The position numbers were made by a program, and so were the translations under genes. Positions 49,543-58,267 of a stretch of 64,000 bases of DNA are shown in pieces. The notes under the pieces were generated by a model. The model did no database searches, was not told the DNA's origin, and saw only the letters and a list, made by a program, of their open reading frames with translations. Every line of letters begins with the position of its first letter. Positions within the stretch are counted from its first letter, which is position 1. Source of the DNA: Planctomycetota bacterium (GTDB lineage: Bacteria; Planctomycetota; UBA8742; UBA2392). The stretch is taken from NCBI GenBank assembly GCA_020638635.1, contig JACKIE010000009.1:1-64000 (forward strand). Direction: 5' to 3'.

Positions 49543-49601
49543 CGCAATTCGGCCCTTTCGGCTGCCCGAGTGATCGTGAGGAAAGGCAGCGCCGAATTGC
49601 G
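49543..49601. repeat. long hairpin in the leader of the pseudo-receiver gene
   Basis: Outer arms CGCAATTCGG (49543-49552) and CCGAATTGCG (49592-49601), inner arms CCTTTC/GAAAGG. It ends 45 bases before the start codon at 49647, in a stretch with an A/T-rich area upstream (49440-49490) that may hold the promoter. Confidence 0.55.
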
Positions 49602-49646
49602 TACACCGGCGGCACTCGCGTGCCACAACCGCAACAGGAGGAAGAC

Positions 49647-50138
49647 ATGATTCGGTACGCATCGGACAATGAAGAAGAAAGTCTGCTGCGCGCGCTTGAC
49701 GCGCAGGAACTCGAAGGCATGGCGGGCGCCGGCAGGCGTGAGCACAGGCTGGAAAGGGCAGACGGCGTACTGATCATCGAGCCGGATGACGAGCTGGCAC
49801 TGGCCCTCGCGGACGAACTGGAAGCCGCCGGGTTCAACGTCGAGACCGTCGCGTCCATGGACGAAGCCCATCTTGCGCTCAATGGCTGTCACTTTGAGAT
49901 GGTGGCTTTCACCTCCGGCATCGAGCAGGACGACTACAACGGTTTGCTGTCCTGCCTGGAGGGCAGGCCGGGCACAATACGGCTGCCCGTCCCGTTCGCG
50001 ACAACGTCGGGGCAGCACGCGGCCGCGACCAGTGCGCAGGACCTCGGCACTGCCGTACTCAACGGCGCGCTTGCCGGTTTCGTGGAAGCGATGCGGGCGG
50101 CAATCCTGGAACGCAAGCGCCTCGCACGCAGTGCCTAA
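49647..50138 (+). CDS. receiver-like (pseudo-receiver) protein
   Basis: 163 residues from ATG 49647, preceded by AGGAGG at 6 bases. After a 35-residue helical lead comes a receiver-like fold: VLIIEPDDELALALADELEAAGFNVETVASMDEAHLAL, as first acidic pocket and helix, each part shortened here. The strand that should carry the phosphorylated Asp instead reads HFEMVAFTSGI. The later Thr/Ser and Lys positions are also unclear. It may be a phosphorylation-independent response regulator. It has no output domain and no kinase gene adjoins, although a Ser/Thr kinase starts 730 bases away. Confidence 0.6.
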   Translation: MIRYASDNEEESLLRALDAQELEGMAGAGRREHRLERADGVLIIEPDDELALALADELEAAGFNVETVASMDEAHLALNGCHFEMVAFTSGIEQDDYNGLLSCLEGRPGTIRLPVPFATTSGQHAAATSAQDLGTAVLNGALAGFVEAMRAAILERKRLARSA

Positions 50139-50195
50139 CGGAAGCGGGAGTCCGGCTTGCGCTGATACGCGACCCCGCGGTGACCGACCAGTCCC

Positions 50196-50765
50196 TTACG
50201 GCTGCCTTGACCACAGGCCGCGCTTTTCGCGCTTGGCCATGTTCTGGGCCTGTTCCATGCGGTCGCGCAGGTCCGGGTCCGGTATCTCGCGCAGGTCGCG
50301 AATGCGCACCAGGCCCTGGCTGAGCATCGCCATGTTGACGTTTACGTAGCCGCCGGGGATTTCCTTGCCCGTCTCTTCGTCCACGGCGCGCAGGTAGACG
50401 ATGCCGTAGATGACGTCGTTGTTCACGTCGGAATCCTTGGAAGGCTTCACGTAAATCTCGTCCTGTTGCGCCACGTAGTCGTGCAGCCACTCCTGCGTCA
50501 TGCGGAAGGTGGTAGGGGCTTCGCTTTCCGGTAGGCCCTCTACACCCAGCAGCCTGATCTCGCGCTCGGTGGGCGTGTCGCCGTTCACCACAATGCGGTC
50601 AGGCGGGTAGATGTGCGTCGGCCGCGCGATGATGCGCCCGGCGTCGTCGATCACCAGGTCTTTCTCGAGCTCGGCGGGTTTGACCGGGTTGCCGCGGTCG
50701 TCCACGGTCTGGGTAACGCAGCCGGCCAGCAGGCAGGCAGTTATGATGATCGACAACAGGCGCAT
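50196..50765 (-). CDS. lipoprotein with staphylococcal-nuclease-like fold
   Basis: 189 residues. The lipoprotein signal MRLLSIIITACLLAGC (Cys16) sets the start at ATG 50765. The C-terminal domain follows the SNase pattern: REIRLLGVEGLPESE, AQQDEIYVKPSKDSDVNN, IYGIVYLRA, GYVNVNMAMLSQGLVRIRD and the closing AQNMAKREKRGLW. The catalytic Arg-Glu-Arg set of active nucleases is not clearly intact, so it may bind rather than cut nucleic acid. It is divergent from the kinase gene and probably periplasmic. Confidence 0.7.
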   Translation of the reverse strand: MRLLSIIITACLLAGCVTQTVDDRGNPVKPAELEKDLVIDDAGRIIARPTHIYPPDRIVVNGDTPTEREIRLLGVEGLPESEAPTTFRMTQEWLHDYVAQQDEIYVKPSKDSDVNNDVIYGIVYLRAVDEETGKEIPGGYVNVNMAMLSQGLVRIRDLREIPDPDLRDRMEQAQNMAKREKRGLWSRQP

Positions 50766-50870
50766 AGTCTTTTCCCGATCGGTGTAACGCTTGAACCCCG
50801 CATGCGTTGGCAAGGGCCGCCCGGCAGGGTACCATAACGCCCGTCCCCGGCACCCCCGCTATGGTTGCCC

Positions 50871-53069
50871 ATGCCTTCTGACAACACAGCCTTCAAGCTC
50901 ATCGGCCAGACCATCGGCGGCTGCCAGATCAAAAAGCTGCTCGGCACCGGCGGCATGGGCGCCGTCTACCTTGCCAACCAGGTCAGCCTGGGCAAGGAAG
51001 TCGCGCTCAAGATTCTCGACGAGCGCTGGGCCGTCCACGAGCGCCACATCGAAGGCTTCCTGCGCGAAGCCCGCCTCGCCGCCAAGCTGGAAGACGAGCA
51101 CATCATCCAGATCTACGACGTCGGCACCGACCGCAGCTGGAACTTCATCGTCATGCAGTTCGCCCGCGGCGAGAACCTGAAAGACAGGCTCAAGCGCGGC
51201 CCCCTCGATATCGAGGAAGCCCTCTCGCACATCGAGGGCGTCGCCCGCGGCCTCAGCGCCGCCCACAGCCACGGCATCGTGCACCGCGACATCAAGCCCG
51301 GCAACCTGGTGATCGGCGACGACGGCATCATCAAGATTCTCGACTTCGGCCTCGCGCGCCTCGAAGAGGGCGAAAAAGACAAGTCCCAGGGCCAGTTCAT
51401 GGGCAGCGTCGCCTACATGGCGCCCGAACAGTCCGAGTACATGCCCGTGGACATGCGCACCGACATCTACAGCCTCGGCATCACGGCCTACCAGTGCCTG
51501 GCCGGCACGCTGCCCTTCCGCGGCGAAAACAATTTCGACCTGATCATCAAGCACCACTGTGAAGAGCCGCCCGCCCCGAGCGTGATCCGCCGCGACATCC
51601 CGCTGACCGTCAGCCGCGTGGTGCTGCGCATGATCGCCAAGGACCCGCAGCAGCGCTACGCCAACATCGACGACGTGCTGCTTGACCTCAAGCTGATGCG
51701 CCGCCACCAGCTGCCGGCGGCGCCCGAGCCCTGGAGCCGGCGGCCCTTGAACCCGCACCCCGTGGACATGACGGCCATCAAGTCCGAAGAGCTGTACCGC
51801 AACGCGCTCAAGGCCCAGCGCGCCTGTTTTGTTGACGGCCGTCCGGTCGCGCCCATGCGCGAGCTGCTGCCGAAGATGGGCGTGGTCTACCGCGCCAGCC
51901 ATGAGCCCGACCTGGTGCCCGGCAGCTTCCTTGAGGTAAAGGCTGGCGAAAAGCGCATGCCGCTGGCATTCGCGGCCATGAAGAACTTCGAGCTGCGCGA
52001 CGTGAAGGGCGACCTGGAGTACGCCGAGCGCTTCCGCATTTTCAACCACAGCGAGCGCCTGGTGGTCCGCGTGAAGGGGCAGAAAAGCCTGGGCGTCTCC
52101 GAGGTCCAGCGCCTGTTCGACCTGCTGGAGGCCTTGCCCGCCGAGATCCGCAACATCGCGGTCGCGCTCGAGCCCGAGTACTCGGCCATGGGCAGCGACA
52201 TCCGCTGGGTGGTGGATACCTACAACGTGCTCGACAAGCGGGGCTGCGCCTTCACGCTGATCGTCGGCTCCATGGAGAACCACACCACCTTCGTCAACCT
52301 CGGCATCGACAGCCACATCAAGCTGGAACTCGAGCTCGAGCGCACGGCCAGCATCAGCCTGGAACGCCTCAAGCCCGACGAGTCCGGCGTGGTGGCGGAA
52401 GTGGGGGAAGACTCCGGCTACGTGAAGTCAGAGGGCGAACCGGACCTGACGCCTTCAGCATGGGCGCTGGTGGGCCAGATCCGCGAGCTGCTGCATTCCG
52501 GCGAGCCCGTGGGCGCCGCGCGCGCCTGGCGCCGGCTGGTGGGGGAGGGGCTGGACCGCCGCCAGCTCCACAGCCTGCACGAGCTCAAGACCGAGCTCTA
52601 CAACGCCCTGCTCGCCCAGGGGCGCGAGGCCTTTGAGGCCGACGACTTCGAGACCTCGACCGAGCTGTTCAACCTGATGATCGACCTGGAGCCCGGCCGT
52701 TACGAGGGCCACTTCTACAAGGGGCTGCTGTTGAAGGCCGAGGGCAAGATGGAGTACGCCCAGGCGTTTTTGACCCAGGCAATCCTGGCGGCGCCGGACG
52801 AGGCCGAGCTGTTTTATCACCGTGCGATCGTGCGCAGCCGCGTGGATGATTTAGAGGGTGCGCTGCGCGACCTGGACATGTGCCTGACCCACAACCCGCG
52901 CATGGTGAACGCCTACTACAACCGCGCCAAGCTGCACCAGAGGATGGGCCGCCAGGATTTAAGCAAGCGCGACCTGCAGATGTACGAAAGGCTGAGCGGC
53001 AAAAAAGCCACCCGCAGCACCAAAGCCCCAGCCACCAGACCACCAACCAAAGCCGCCGAGGCGGAGTAA
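50871..53069 (+). CDS. Ser/Thr protein kinase with STAS-like and TPR domains
   Basis: 732 residues. The kinase domain (about 15-280) has the Gly loop GTGGMGAVY, Lys47 (VALKIL), HRDIKPGN (138-145), DFG (158-160) and MAPEQ, so it should be active. There is no membrane helix. Residues about 386-490 form a STAS-like domain (ERLVVRVKGQKSLGVSEVQR; SDIRWVVDTYNVLDKRG; HTTFVNLGI) like anti-sigma factor antagonists. The C-terminus has three TPR units (EAFEADDFETSTELFNLMIDL; GKMEYAQAFLTQAILAAPDE; DLEGALRDLDMCLTHNP). The start is the ATG at 50871; a TTG two codons earlier is less likely. The STAS part hints at control of a sigma-factor switch. Confidence 0.88.
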   Translation: MPSDNTAFKLIGQTIGGCQIKKLLGTGGMGAVYLANQVSLGKEVALKILDERWAVHERHIEGFLREARLAAKLEDEHIIQIYDVGTDRSWNFIVMQFARGENLKDRLKRGPLDIEEALSHIEGVARGLSAAHSHGIVHRDIKPGNLVIGDDGIIKILDFGLARLEEGEKDKSQGQFMGSVAYMAPEQSEYMPVDMRTDIYSLGITAYQCLAGTLPFRGENNFDLIIKHHCEEPPAPSVIRRDIPLTVSRVVLRMIAKDPQQRYANIDDVLLDLKLMRRHQLPAAPEPWSRRPLNPHPVDMTAIKSEELYRNALKAQRACFVDGRPVAPMRELLPKMGVVYRASHEPDLVPGSFLEVKAGEKRMPLAFAAMKNFELRDVKGDLEYAERFRIFNHSERLVVRVKGQKSLGVSEVQRLFDLLEALPAEIRNIAVALEPEYSAMGSDIRWVVDTYNVLDKRGCAFTLIVGSMENHTTFVNLGIDSHIKLELELERTASISLERLKPDESGVVAEVGEDSGYVKSEGEPDLTPSAWALVGQIRELLHSGEPVGAARAWRRLVGEGLDRRQLHSLHELKTELYNALLAQGREAFEADDFETSTELFNLMIDLEPGRYEGHFYKGLLLKAEGKMEYAQAFLTQAILAAPDEAELFYHRAIVRSRVDDLEGALRDLDMCLTHNPRMVNAYYNRAKLHQRMGRQDLSKRDLQMYERLSGKKATRSTKAPATRPPTKAAEAE

Positions 53070-53089
53070 TGGCCGCTGCTGTTTCGCCG

Positions 53090-53102
53090 TTGACATTATA
53101 CT
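53090..53102 (+). promoter_or_regulatory. possible promoter of the TrlF-like gene
   Basis: TTGACA (53090-53095) and TATACT (53097-53102) lie in an A/T-rich patch 83-95 bases before the ATG. They are too close to act as one promoter, so one hexamer is used with a partner I cannot identify. Confidence 0.25.
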
Positions 53103-53184
53103 ATCTTTTGCATTCAGACTCGATACCATCGTTGCCGTTCCTGATTGGCTCGAAACAGTCAGCAATTCAGGCGAGGGGTGGGCG

Positions 53185-56100
53185 ATGACCAGTTTCCGCG
53201 ACGGATCCCGCTGGAGGCGGTGGGACTTGCAGGTTCATACACCTTTTTCGGTTCTCAACAACCAATTCAAGTGCGATTTCAAAACATACGCGAAGGAGTT
53301 GTTGTCACGAACGATCGCTAAGCGTGTCGCGGTAGTGGGCGTGACCGACTACTTCGTTATTGACGGCTACAAGCAACTTCGAGCACTGCTGGCAGATCAA
53401 GAGTGGATGAATGCCAGCTTCAACCATGATCAACGAGCGGCGATCGCCCAAATCACCTTCCTCCCCAATATCGAACTGCGCCTCGATAACTTCGCAGGCA
53501 AGAACAAGCGGGTCAACTTCCACGTTATATTTAGCGACGATGTCGCTCCTGATTACATCCAAGAGAACTTTCTAAATGAGATTCACTTCATGTTCCAAGC
53601 CGATCAGCCGCGTGCGCTGACTCGGTCTAATCTGATGGACTTCGGCCGATTCCTGCAGTCGCCACCCGAGGAAATCAGCGACGAGAAGGCATTTTTAGAG
53701 GGGTGTAAACAGGCAGCATTGTCCGTCGTTGAAGTGAGCGAAAAGCTAAGAAAAGCGTTTCAAGGTCAGTACGTCCTGGCTTTGGCTGAAGAAGGACTCG
53801 GAAATCTAAAATGGGAAGGACAAGACAAGGGAATTAGGACTCATCTTGTGCAGGTTGCTAACTGCCTGATAGCGTCCAACAAGCAAACGGTTAAGTGGGC
53901 ACTTGGAAAACTTGAGCAAGGAGAAGGGGAGTTCATCCGACGATTCGCCAAACTCAAGCCTTGCTTTTCAACCTCCGATCCGCACACCCTTGACGAGATA
54001 TATGAAAAGAACAATGAACGAGCTTGTTGGATCAAAGCGGACCCGACCTTTCGCGGACTGCTTCATGTTCTTGCTGAGCCAGAGCAAAGGGTGCTGTTGG
54101 CGGCGGAGGACCCTTGGAAAGTACGACTCGAAGATCAGGCAACAAACATCATTACGTCCCTGACGCTACAGAGGTCGGGCGACGCACCGGCGCATCAGAA
54201 GTGGTTTTCCGACGACATACCGCTCAGCCCCGGATTGGTCGCCATCATCGGGAGAAAAGGAGCCGGCAAGAGTGCCCTCGTTGACATCGTCGGACTAGTT
54301 GGCAATTCGAGCAGACAGCGTGACTTTTCATTCCTCAAGAAATCCAAGTTCTTGGCGGGTAAGCCACCGCTTGCAACGTATTTCAAAGCTCAGTTGAAGT
54401 GGCAGAGTTATGGGAAGGCAGAAGGTGTAGGCTTGTCTGAATTCGTTCCTCTTGACGCCGATATCGCGCCGGGCGCGAGAGAGAGTGTAAAGTACCTACC
54501 TCAGAATTACCTGGAAACAATCTGCGGTGAACATGGTGAATCTGGGGCATCGAGTTTCACTCAAGAACTGGAAAATGTAATCTTCTCCCATGTCCCTCCA
54601 GAAGATCGATTGGGATGCGCAACTTTAGAAGAGTATGTTCGTGAAGTATCGCGGCAGCAACAAAAGAGCATACTTGCGTCGCGGGACAAACTGCGAGATT
54701 TAGTCAACTCTCTGTGCGCAATTGAAAAGCGTCTCGAGCCCCAGTATCGCACCAAGCTGGAAGATCTACGCGCCAAGAGTCACCGCGACACTGAGACACA
54801 TCGTGCAAACGAGCCGCAGCCACCGAAGCTCGCAAATAAGTCAAAGGAGCTGGAAGGCGCACAGAAGCTGCTTCAGGAGAAAATGGACAAACTGAAGGCT
54901 GAGCGAGCCAAGCTAGAGGCGGAGGAGAAGACTGCACGAACGAAGACGGGGGAAACCAATGCAAGGATTGCCTCGTACAAGCGACTAATCGAAGGGGTCC
55001 AGAACATTTCCGAAGCTGTGTCCGCCGCAAAGGCCGAACTTCAACCCCACGCGCAGGTCGCTGGTGTAAACCTAGACGAAGTAGTGAATCTGACCACAAA
55101 CGATGAGTTGATTGTTGTCAAGCGTGACAAAGATGTGCAACTGCTGAAAACCCTGAGAGAACATGTCGATCCAACGTTCGCTGGATCGGTGGCGGAGCGT
55201 TTGGCGAAGTTGGACGAAGAGATGTCAGACGTTGAAGCCGATTTGGATGAGCCAGTTCGCGCACAAGAAGAGTACCTGAGATCACATGACTTGTGGAAGC
55301 GCAAGCTTGACGCGATGGTAGGGTCAAAGAACTCGCCCGACACCTTGGTGTGGTATGATACCCAACTAAAGGCTCTTGACGAGGGACCCGCCCTGCGCGA
55401 ATCAATCATTGCGCAACGTGACGAGCTGGTCCGCGAAGTGGCGTCCAAGATTGCAACCCTCGTCGATGCCTACAAAGAACTCTACGCTCCAGTGCAAACC
55501 GCAGCCAATCAAGTGTCCGTCCACCTGTCGGCCGAGAAGGGTTCTATTCCGCTTGAGTTTTCCGCTGGTGTTAGCGCCAACGACTTCAGGGAAGGGTTTC
55601 TTAAGTTCATCAACGCCGGTCGAAAGGGGCGTTTTCATGGAAAAGAGGAATCCGAACAGTTTGTGAAGTCGCTCGTAGACTCCGCTTCATTGGATACAGC
55701 TGACCAGATTGTCGAGTTCGCTCAGAACATCTGTTCGCTACTGTACGGTGGACGTGCTGCACCATTTGAGGAAGATGACATCATTGAGAACCAACTGAAA
55801 CAGCCGTATACTAAGCAACAAGTGCTGGAGTACGTCTTCGGGTTGGAGTACCTGAAACCAACATATGGGCTCAAATGGGGCGGTAGATCGCTGGATCAAC
55901 TTTCGCCGGGAGAGCGCGGTACACTACTACTCATCTTCTACTTGCTTATCGACAAGGGACAGGAACCTCTCTTGCTTGATCAACCAGAGGAGAACTTGGA
56001 CAACCAAACGATCTACGGCGTCCTTGTGCCCGCAATCCGACTAGCAAAAGAACGCCGCCAGATCCTTATGGTTACGCATAACCCCAATTTGGCGGTAGTA

Positions 56101-56274
56101 TGCGATGCCGAGCAAGTGATCCATGTCGATATGGACAAGACTTCGGGCAACAAGGTTATCTACACTTGCGGTGCGATCGAGAATCCCGAGCTGAACCGAA
56201 GGCTGGTTGATGTCTTGGAGGGCACCCGCCCCGCTTTCGACAAGCGAGAAGAGAAATACGAACTTGGGAAGTAA
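53185..56274 (+). CDS. TrlF/RloC-like AAA (SMC-type) ATPase with PHP-like N-terminus
   Basis: 1029 residues. The N-terminus GSRWRRWDLQVHTPFS resembles PHP-type phosphoesterase starts of the TrlF family. Walker A is GRKGAGKS (356-363). A long coiled coil spans about 480-740. The ABC signature is LSPGERG (906-912), and Walker B is PLLLDQPEENLDN with Asp932 and Glu935, then VTHNPN. The split ATPase head with internal coiled coil is that of SMC/RecN/RloC proteins. Related genes occur in defence and mobile islands, so a role against phages or plasmids is likely but unproved. It is visibly A/T-richer than both neighbours and stands alone, signs of transfer. Confidence 0.8.
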   Translation: MTSFRDGSRWRRWDLQVHTPFSVLNNQFKCDFKTYAKELLSRTIAKRVAVVGVTDYFVIDGYKQLRALLADQEWMNASFNHDQRAAIAQITFLPNIELRLDNFAGKNKRVNFHVIFSDDVAPDYIQENFLNEIHFMFQADQPRALTRSNLMDFGRFLQSPPEEISDEKAFLEGCKQAALSVVEVSEKLRKAFQGQYVLALAEEGLGNLKWEGQDKGIRTHLVQVANCLIASNKQTVKWALGKLEQGEGEFIRRFAKLKPCFSTSDPHTLDEIYEKNNERACWIKADPTFRGLLHVLAEPEQRVLLAAEDPWKVRLEDQATNIITSLTLQRSGDAPAHQKWFSDDIPLSPGLVAIIGRKGAGKSALVDIVGLVGNSSRQRDFSFLKKSKFLAGKPPLATYFKAQLKWQSYGKAEGVGLSEFVPLDADIAPGARESVKYLPQNYLETICGEHGESGASSFTQELENVIFSHVPPEDRLGCATLEEYVREVSRQQQKSILASRDKLRDLVNSLCAIEKRLEPQYRTKLEDLRAKSHRDTETHRANEPQPPKLANKSKELEGAQKLLQEKMDKLKAERAKLEAEEKTARTKTGETNARIASYKRLIEGVQNISEAVSAAKAELQPHAQVAGVNLDEVVNLTTNDELIVVKRDKDVQLLKTLREHVDPTFAGSVAERLAKLDEEMSDVEADLDEPVRAQEEYLRSHDLWKRKLDAMVGSKNSPDTLVWYDTQLKALDEGPALRESIIAQRDELVREVASKIATLVDAYKELYAPVQTAANQVSVHLSAEKGSIPLEFSAGVSANDFREGFLKFINAGRKGRFHGKEESEQFVKSLVDSASLDTADQIVEFAQNICSLLYGGRAAPFEEDDIIENQLKQPYTKQQVLEYVFGLEYLKPTYGLKWGGRSLDQLSPGERGTLLLIFYLLIDKGQEPLLLDQPEENLDNQTIYGVLVPAIRLAKERRQILMVTHNPNLAVVCDAEQVIHVDMDKTSGNKVIYTCGAIENPELNRRLVDVLEGTRPAFDKREEKYELGK

Positions 56275-56423
56275 TCTTCGCTGACTCGTCCCCCGCAACT
56301 CCCCAAACAGTTAGCTCTCGGTGTGGCATTTGTTCTCATGCTAAGAATTTGATCCTCTCGTGACACGTCGCACCCTTGCCTTGCTAACCTGCTTGCACTG
56401 GGCTGGTGATCGGGGGACCTGCT

Positions 56424-57893
56424 ATGCGTGCTTTGGTTGCGCTTGGGATGGTGATTGCATTGACCTGCCTGGCCTTTGCCCAGAAGGCTGAGCATGTGGC
56501 CCTGCTCAAAGATGCTTTGCCCGACAATCGTGTCGAAGGCGCCAAACGCCTGCTTTCCGACGGCGACAAGAAGTCCGTCAAGGCCGTCATGGAAGCCCTG
56601 GTGGCCGAGCGCGACGGCTTTGCCGGCCGTGAAATGGGCCGCGCGTTTGCTGACCTCAAGGGCGCCGAGGGGCTCAACCAGGCAGACAGCTCCGTCATGG
56701 CCTGCAAGAAAACCGAAGAGATGTTCGCCGCCTACTGGGCCCTGTGCGGCCTCGCGCTCGGCAACACGCCCGAGGGCACCGGCACATTGAAAAAGGCGCT
56801 GGACAAGGGCGACAAGAAAAACGTCTCTCTGCGCGCCTGCGCCCTCGAAGCCATGGGCGAGGCCGCGCGCGATGACCTGGCGCCCCTGGCCCTGGCCATC
56901 GTCAACGCCTACAAGCCCGAGGACGACAAGGGCAACGTGTTCGAGAACCTGGCCGCCATCACGGCCGTGCGCAAGCTGTGCCCCAAGGGCGAAGACCGCG
57001 AGGCGCAGAAGCCGTTTATCGAAGCGCTGATCCACGTGCTGGATGCCAGCGGCGACGAGCGCATCAAGTACTTCGCGGCACTGGGCCTCAGCCGCATCTC
57101 GGGCCAGCCGGCCTACCTCAGCGCCGGGTGGTGGCGCGCCTGGCTGGCGGGCAACGTGGCCGAAGACGCGGGCGCGGGCAAGACGGTGGCGTTCTTTGAC
57201 GCCATCGCCGTGGGCACGCGGGTGCTGTTCGTGATCGACGTCAGCGGCAGCATGGAGTGGCCGGCCGACATGGAGTTCGCCAAAAACCCGGTCACGGGCA
57301 AGGGCAAGGAAAACGGCCCGGACTACAGCCAGGTGAAGACCAAGCTGGACCTCGCGAAGGTCGAGCTGCTGTGGACGCTGAAAAATCTGCCTGAGGACTA
57401 CCACTTCAACATCATCACCTACAGCAAAGAGCACCAGCTGATCCTGCCCGACGAATCCGAGCTGGTGCAGGCGACGGACGAAAACAAGCGCAAGTTCAGT
57501 ATCGCGGTCTACGGCCTGAAGGCCGAGGGCGGGACAAACATACATGGCGCGCTGACGCAGGCCTTCACGGTGGTGCGCAAGGGCAAGGTGAAGGAAGACC
57601 CGGCGCTCGACCCCAAGGCGATGCTGGAGGGGGTAGACACCATCTTCTTCATGACCGACGGCGAACCGAGCTGGAGCGACGACAGCACCGGCGAGGGCTC
57701 GGTGCACCCGAAGTGGGGCAGCATCGGCAACGGCCGCTACGTGAAGCCGGAGGCGATATTGGCCGACATCTCGCGCATCAACACCTTCCGCAAGGTGGTG
57801 ATCCACGCGATCGCGGTAGGCAAAGACGCCGCGCACCAGATGATGCAGGATCTGGCGGAGCAGAACCACGGCAGATATGTGAACCGGGGCTAG
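56424..57893 (+). CDS. secreted HEAT-like/VWA domain protein
   Basis: 489 residues: signal peptide (MRALVALGMVIALTCLAFAQ), a helical repeat region (about 25-240) of HEAT type, then a von Willebrand factor A domain (265-489). The metal site DVSGS is at 272-276, followed by GGTNIHGALTQAF (Thr ligand) and FFMTDGEPSW (Asp ligand), so the MIDAS is complete. It probably binds a protein or surface ligand in the periplasm through a divalent metal. An upstream in-frame GTG adds six residues; the ATG at 56424 begins the signal peptide. Confidence 0.82.
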   Translation: MRALVALGMVIALTCLAFAQKAEHVALLKDALPDNRVEGAKRLLSDGDKKSVKAVMEALVAERDGFAGREMGRAFADLKGAEGLNQADSSVMACKKTEEMFAAYWALCGLALGNTPEGTGTLKKALDKGDKKNVSLRACALEAMGEAARDDLAPLALAIVNAYKPEDDKGNVFENLAAITAVRKLCPKGEDREAQKPFIEALIHVLDASGDERIKYFAALGLSRISGQPAYLSAGWWRAWLAGNVAEDAGAGKTVAFFDAIAVGTRVLFVIDVSGSMEWPADMEFAKNPVTGKGKENGPDYSQVKTKLDLAKVELLWTLKNLPEDYHFNIITYSKEHQLILPDESELVQATDENKRKFSIAVYGLKAEGGTNIHGALTQAFTVVRKGKVKEDPALDPKAMLEGVDTIFFMTDGEPSWSDDSTGEGSVHPKWGSIGNGRYVKPEAILADISRINTFRKVVIHAIAVGKDAAHQMMQDLAEQNHGRYVNRG

Positions 57894-57965
57894 CCCGATG
57901 CGTAAGCGTCGGGCACGGGGCTGGTGCGCGTGCCGCCGCGTTCGGGTTGCATCGAAGCGGGGTTG

Positions 57966-58212
57966 AACAGCAAATTACCAATAACCAATTTTCGATTACC
58001 AACTGCCGGCAACTGCAAATGCTTTTGCCCACGAAGGTCACGAAGGATCACGAAGAGCTGGTCCTTGGTTGATTGCCTTCGTGGTCCTTCGTGGTTCCCG
58101 CAGTTGCCTTTCAAGTCGTGAACGAGCTGCAATCAGCGAGGACCGTCGTGCTCAAAGTTAACCACGTCGCCTCAATTGGTAATTGAAAATTGGTTATTGG
58201 TAATTCGCTGTT
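57966..58212. repeat. nested inverted elements in the VWA-protease spacer
   Basis: The 374-bp spacer (57894-58267) has no gene. Outer arms 57966-58004 and 58173-58212 are inverted A/T-rich heptamer runs (AATTACC, AATAACC, matched by GGTTATTGGTAATT). Inside them, 58008-58108 begins GGCAACTGC and ends GCAGTTGCC, with CACGAAGG units on the left and CCTTCGTGG on the right. The outer element matches 18756-18849 and the inner one 3241-3363, so one element sits inside the other. Confidence 0.7.
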
Positions 58213-58267
58213 TCCCACGCTGCGAGACGCATCAACCGTCCCAGCATCTCGCGCTTACGCTGCCGGG

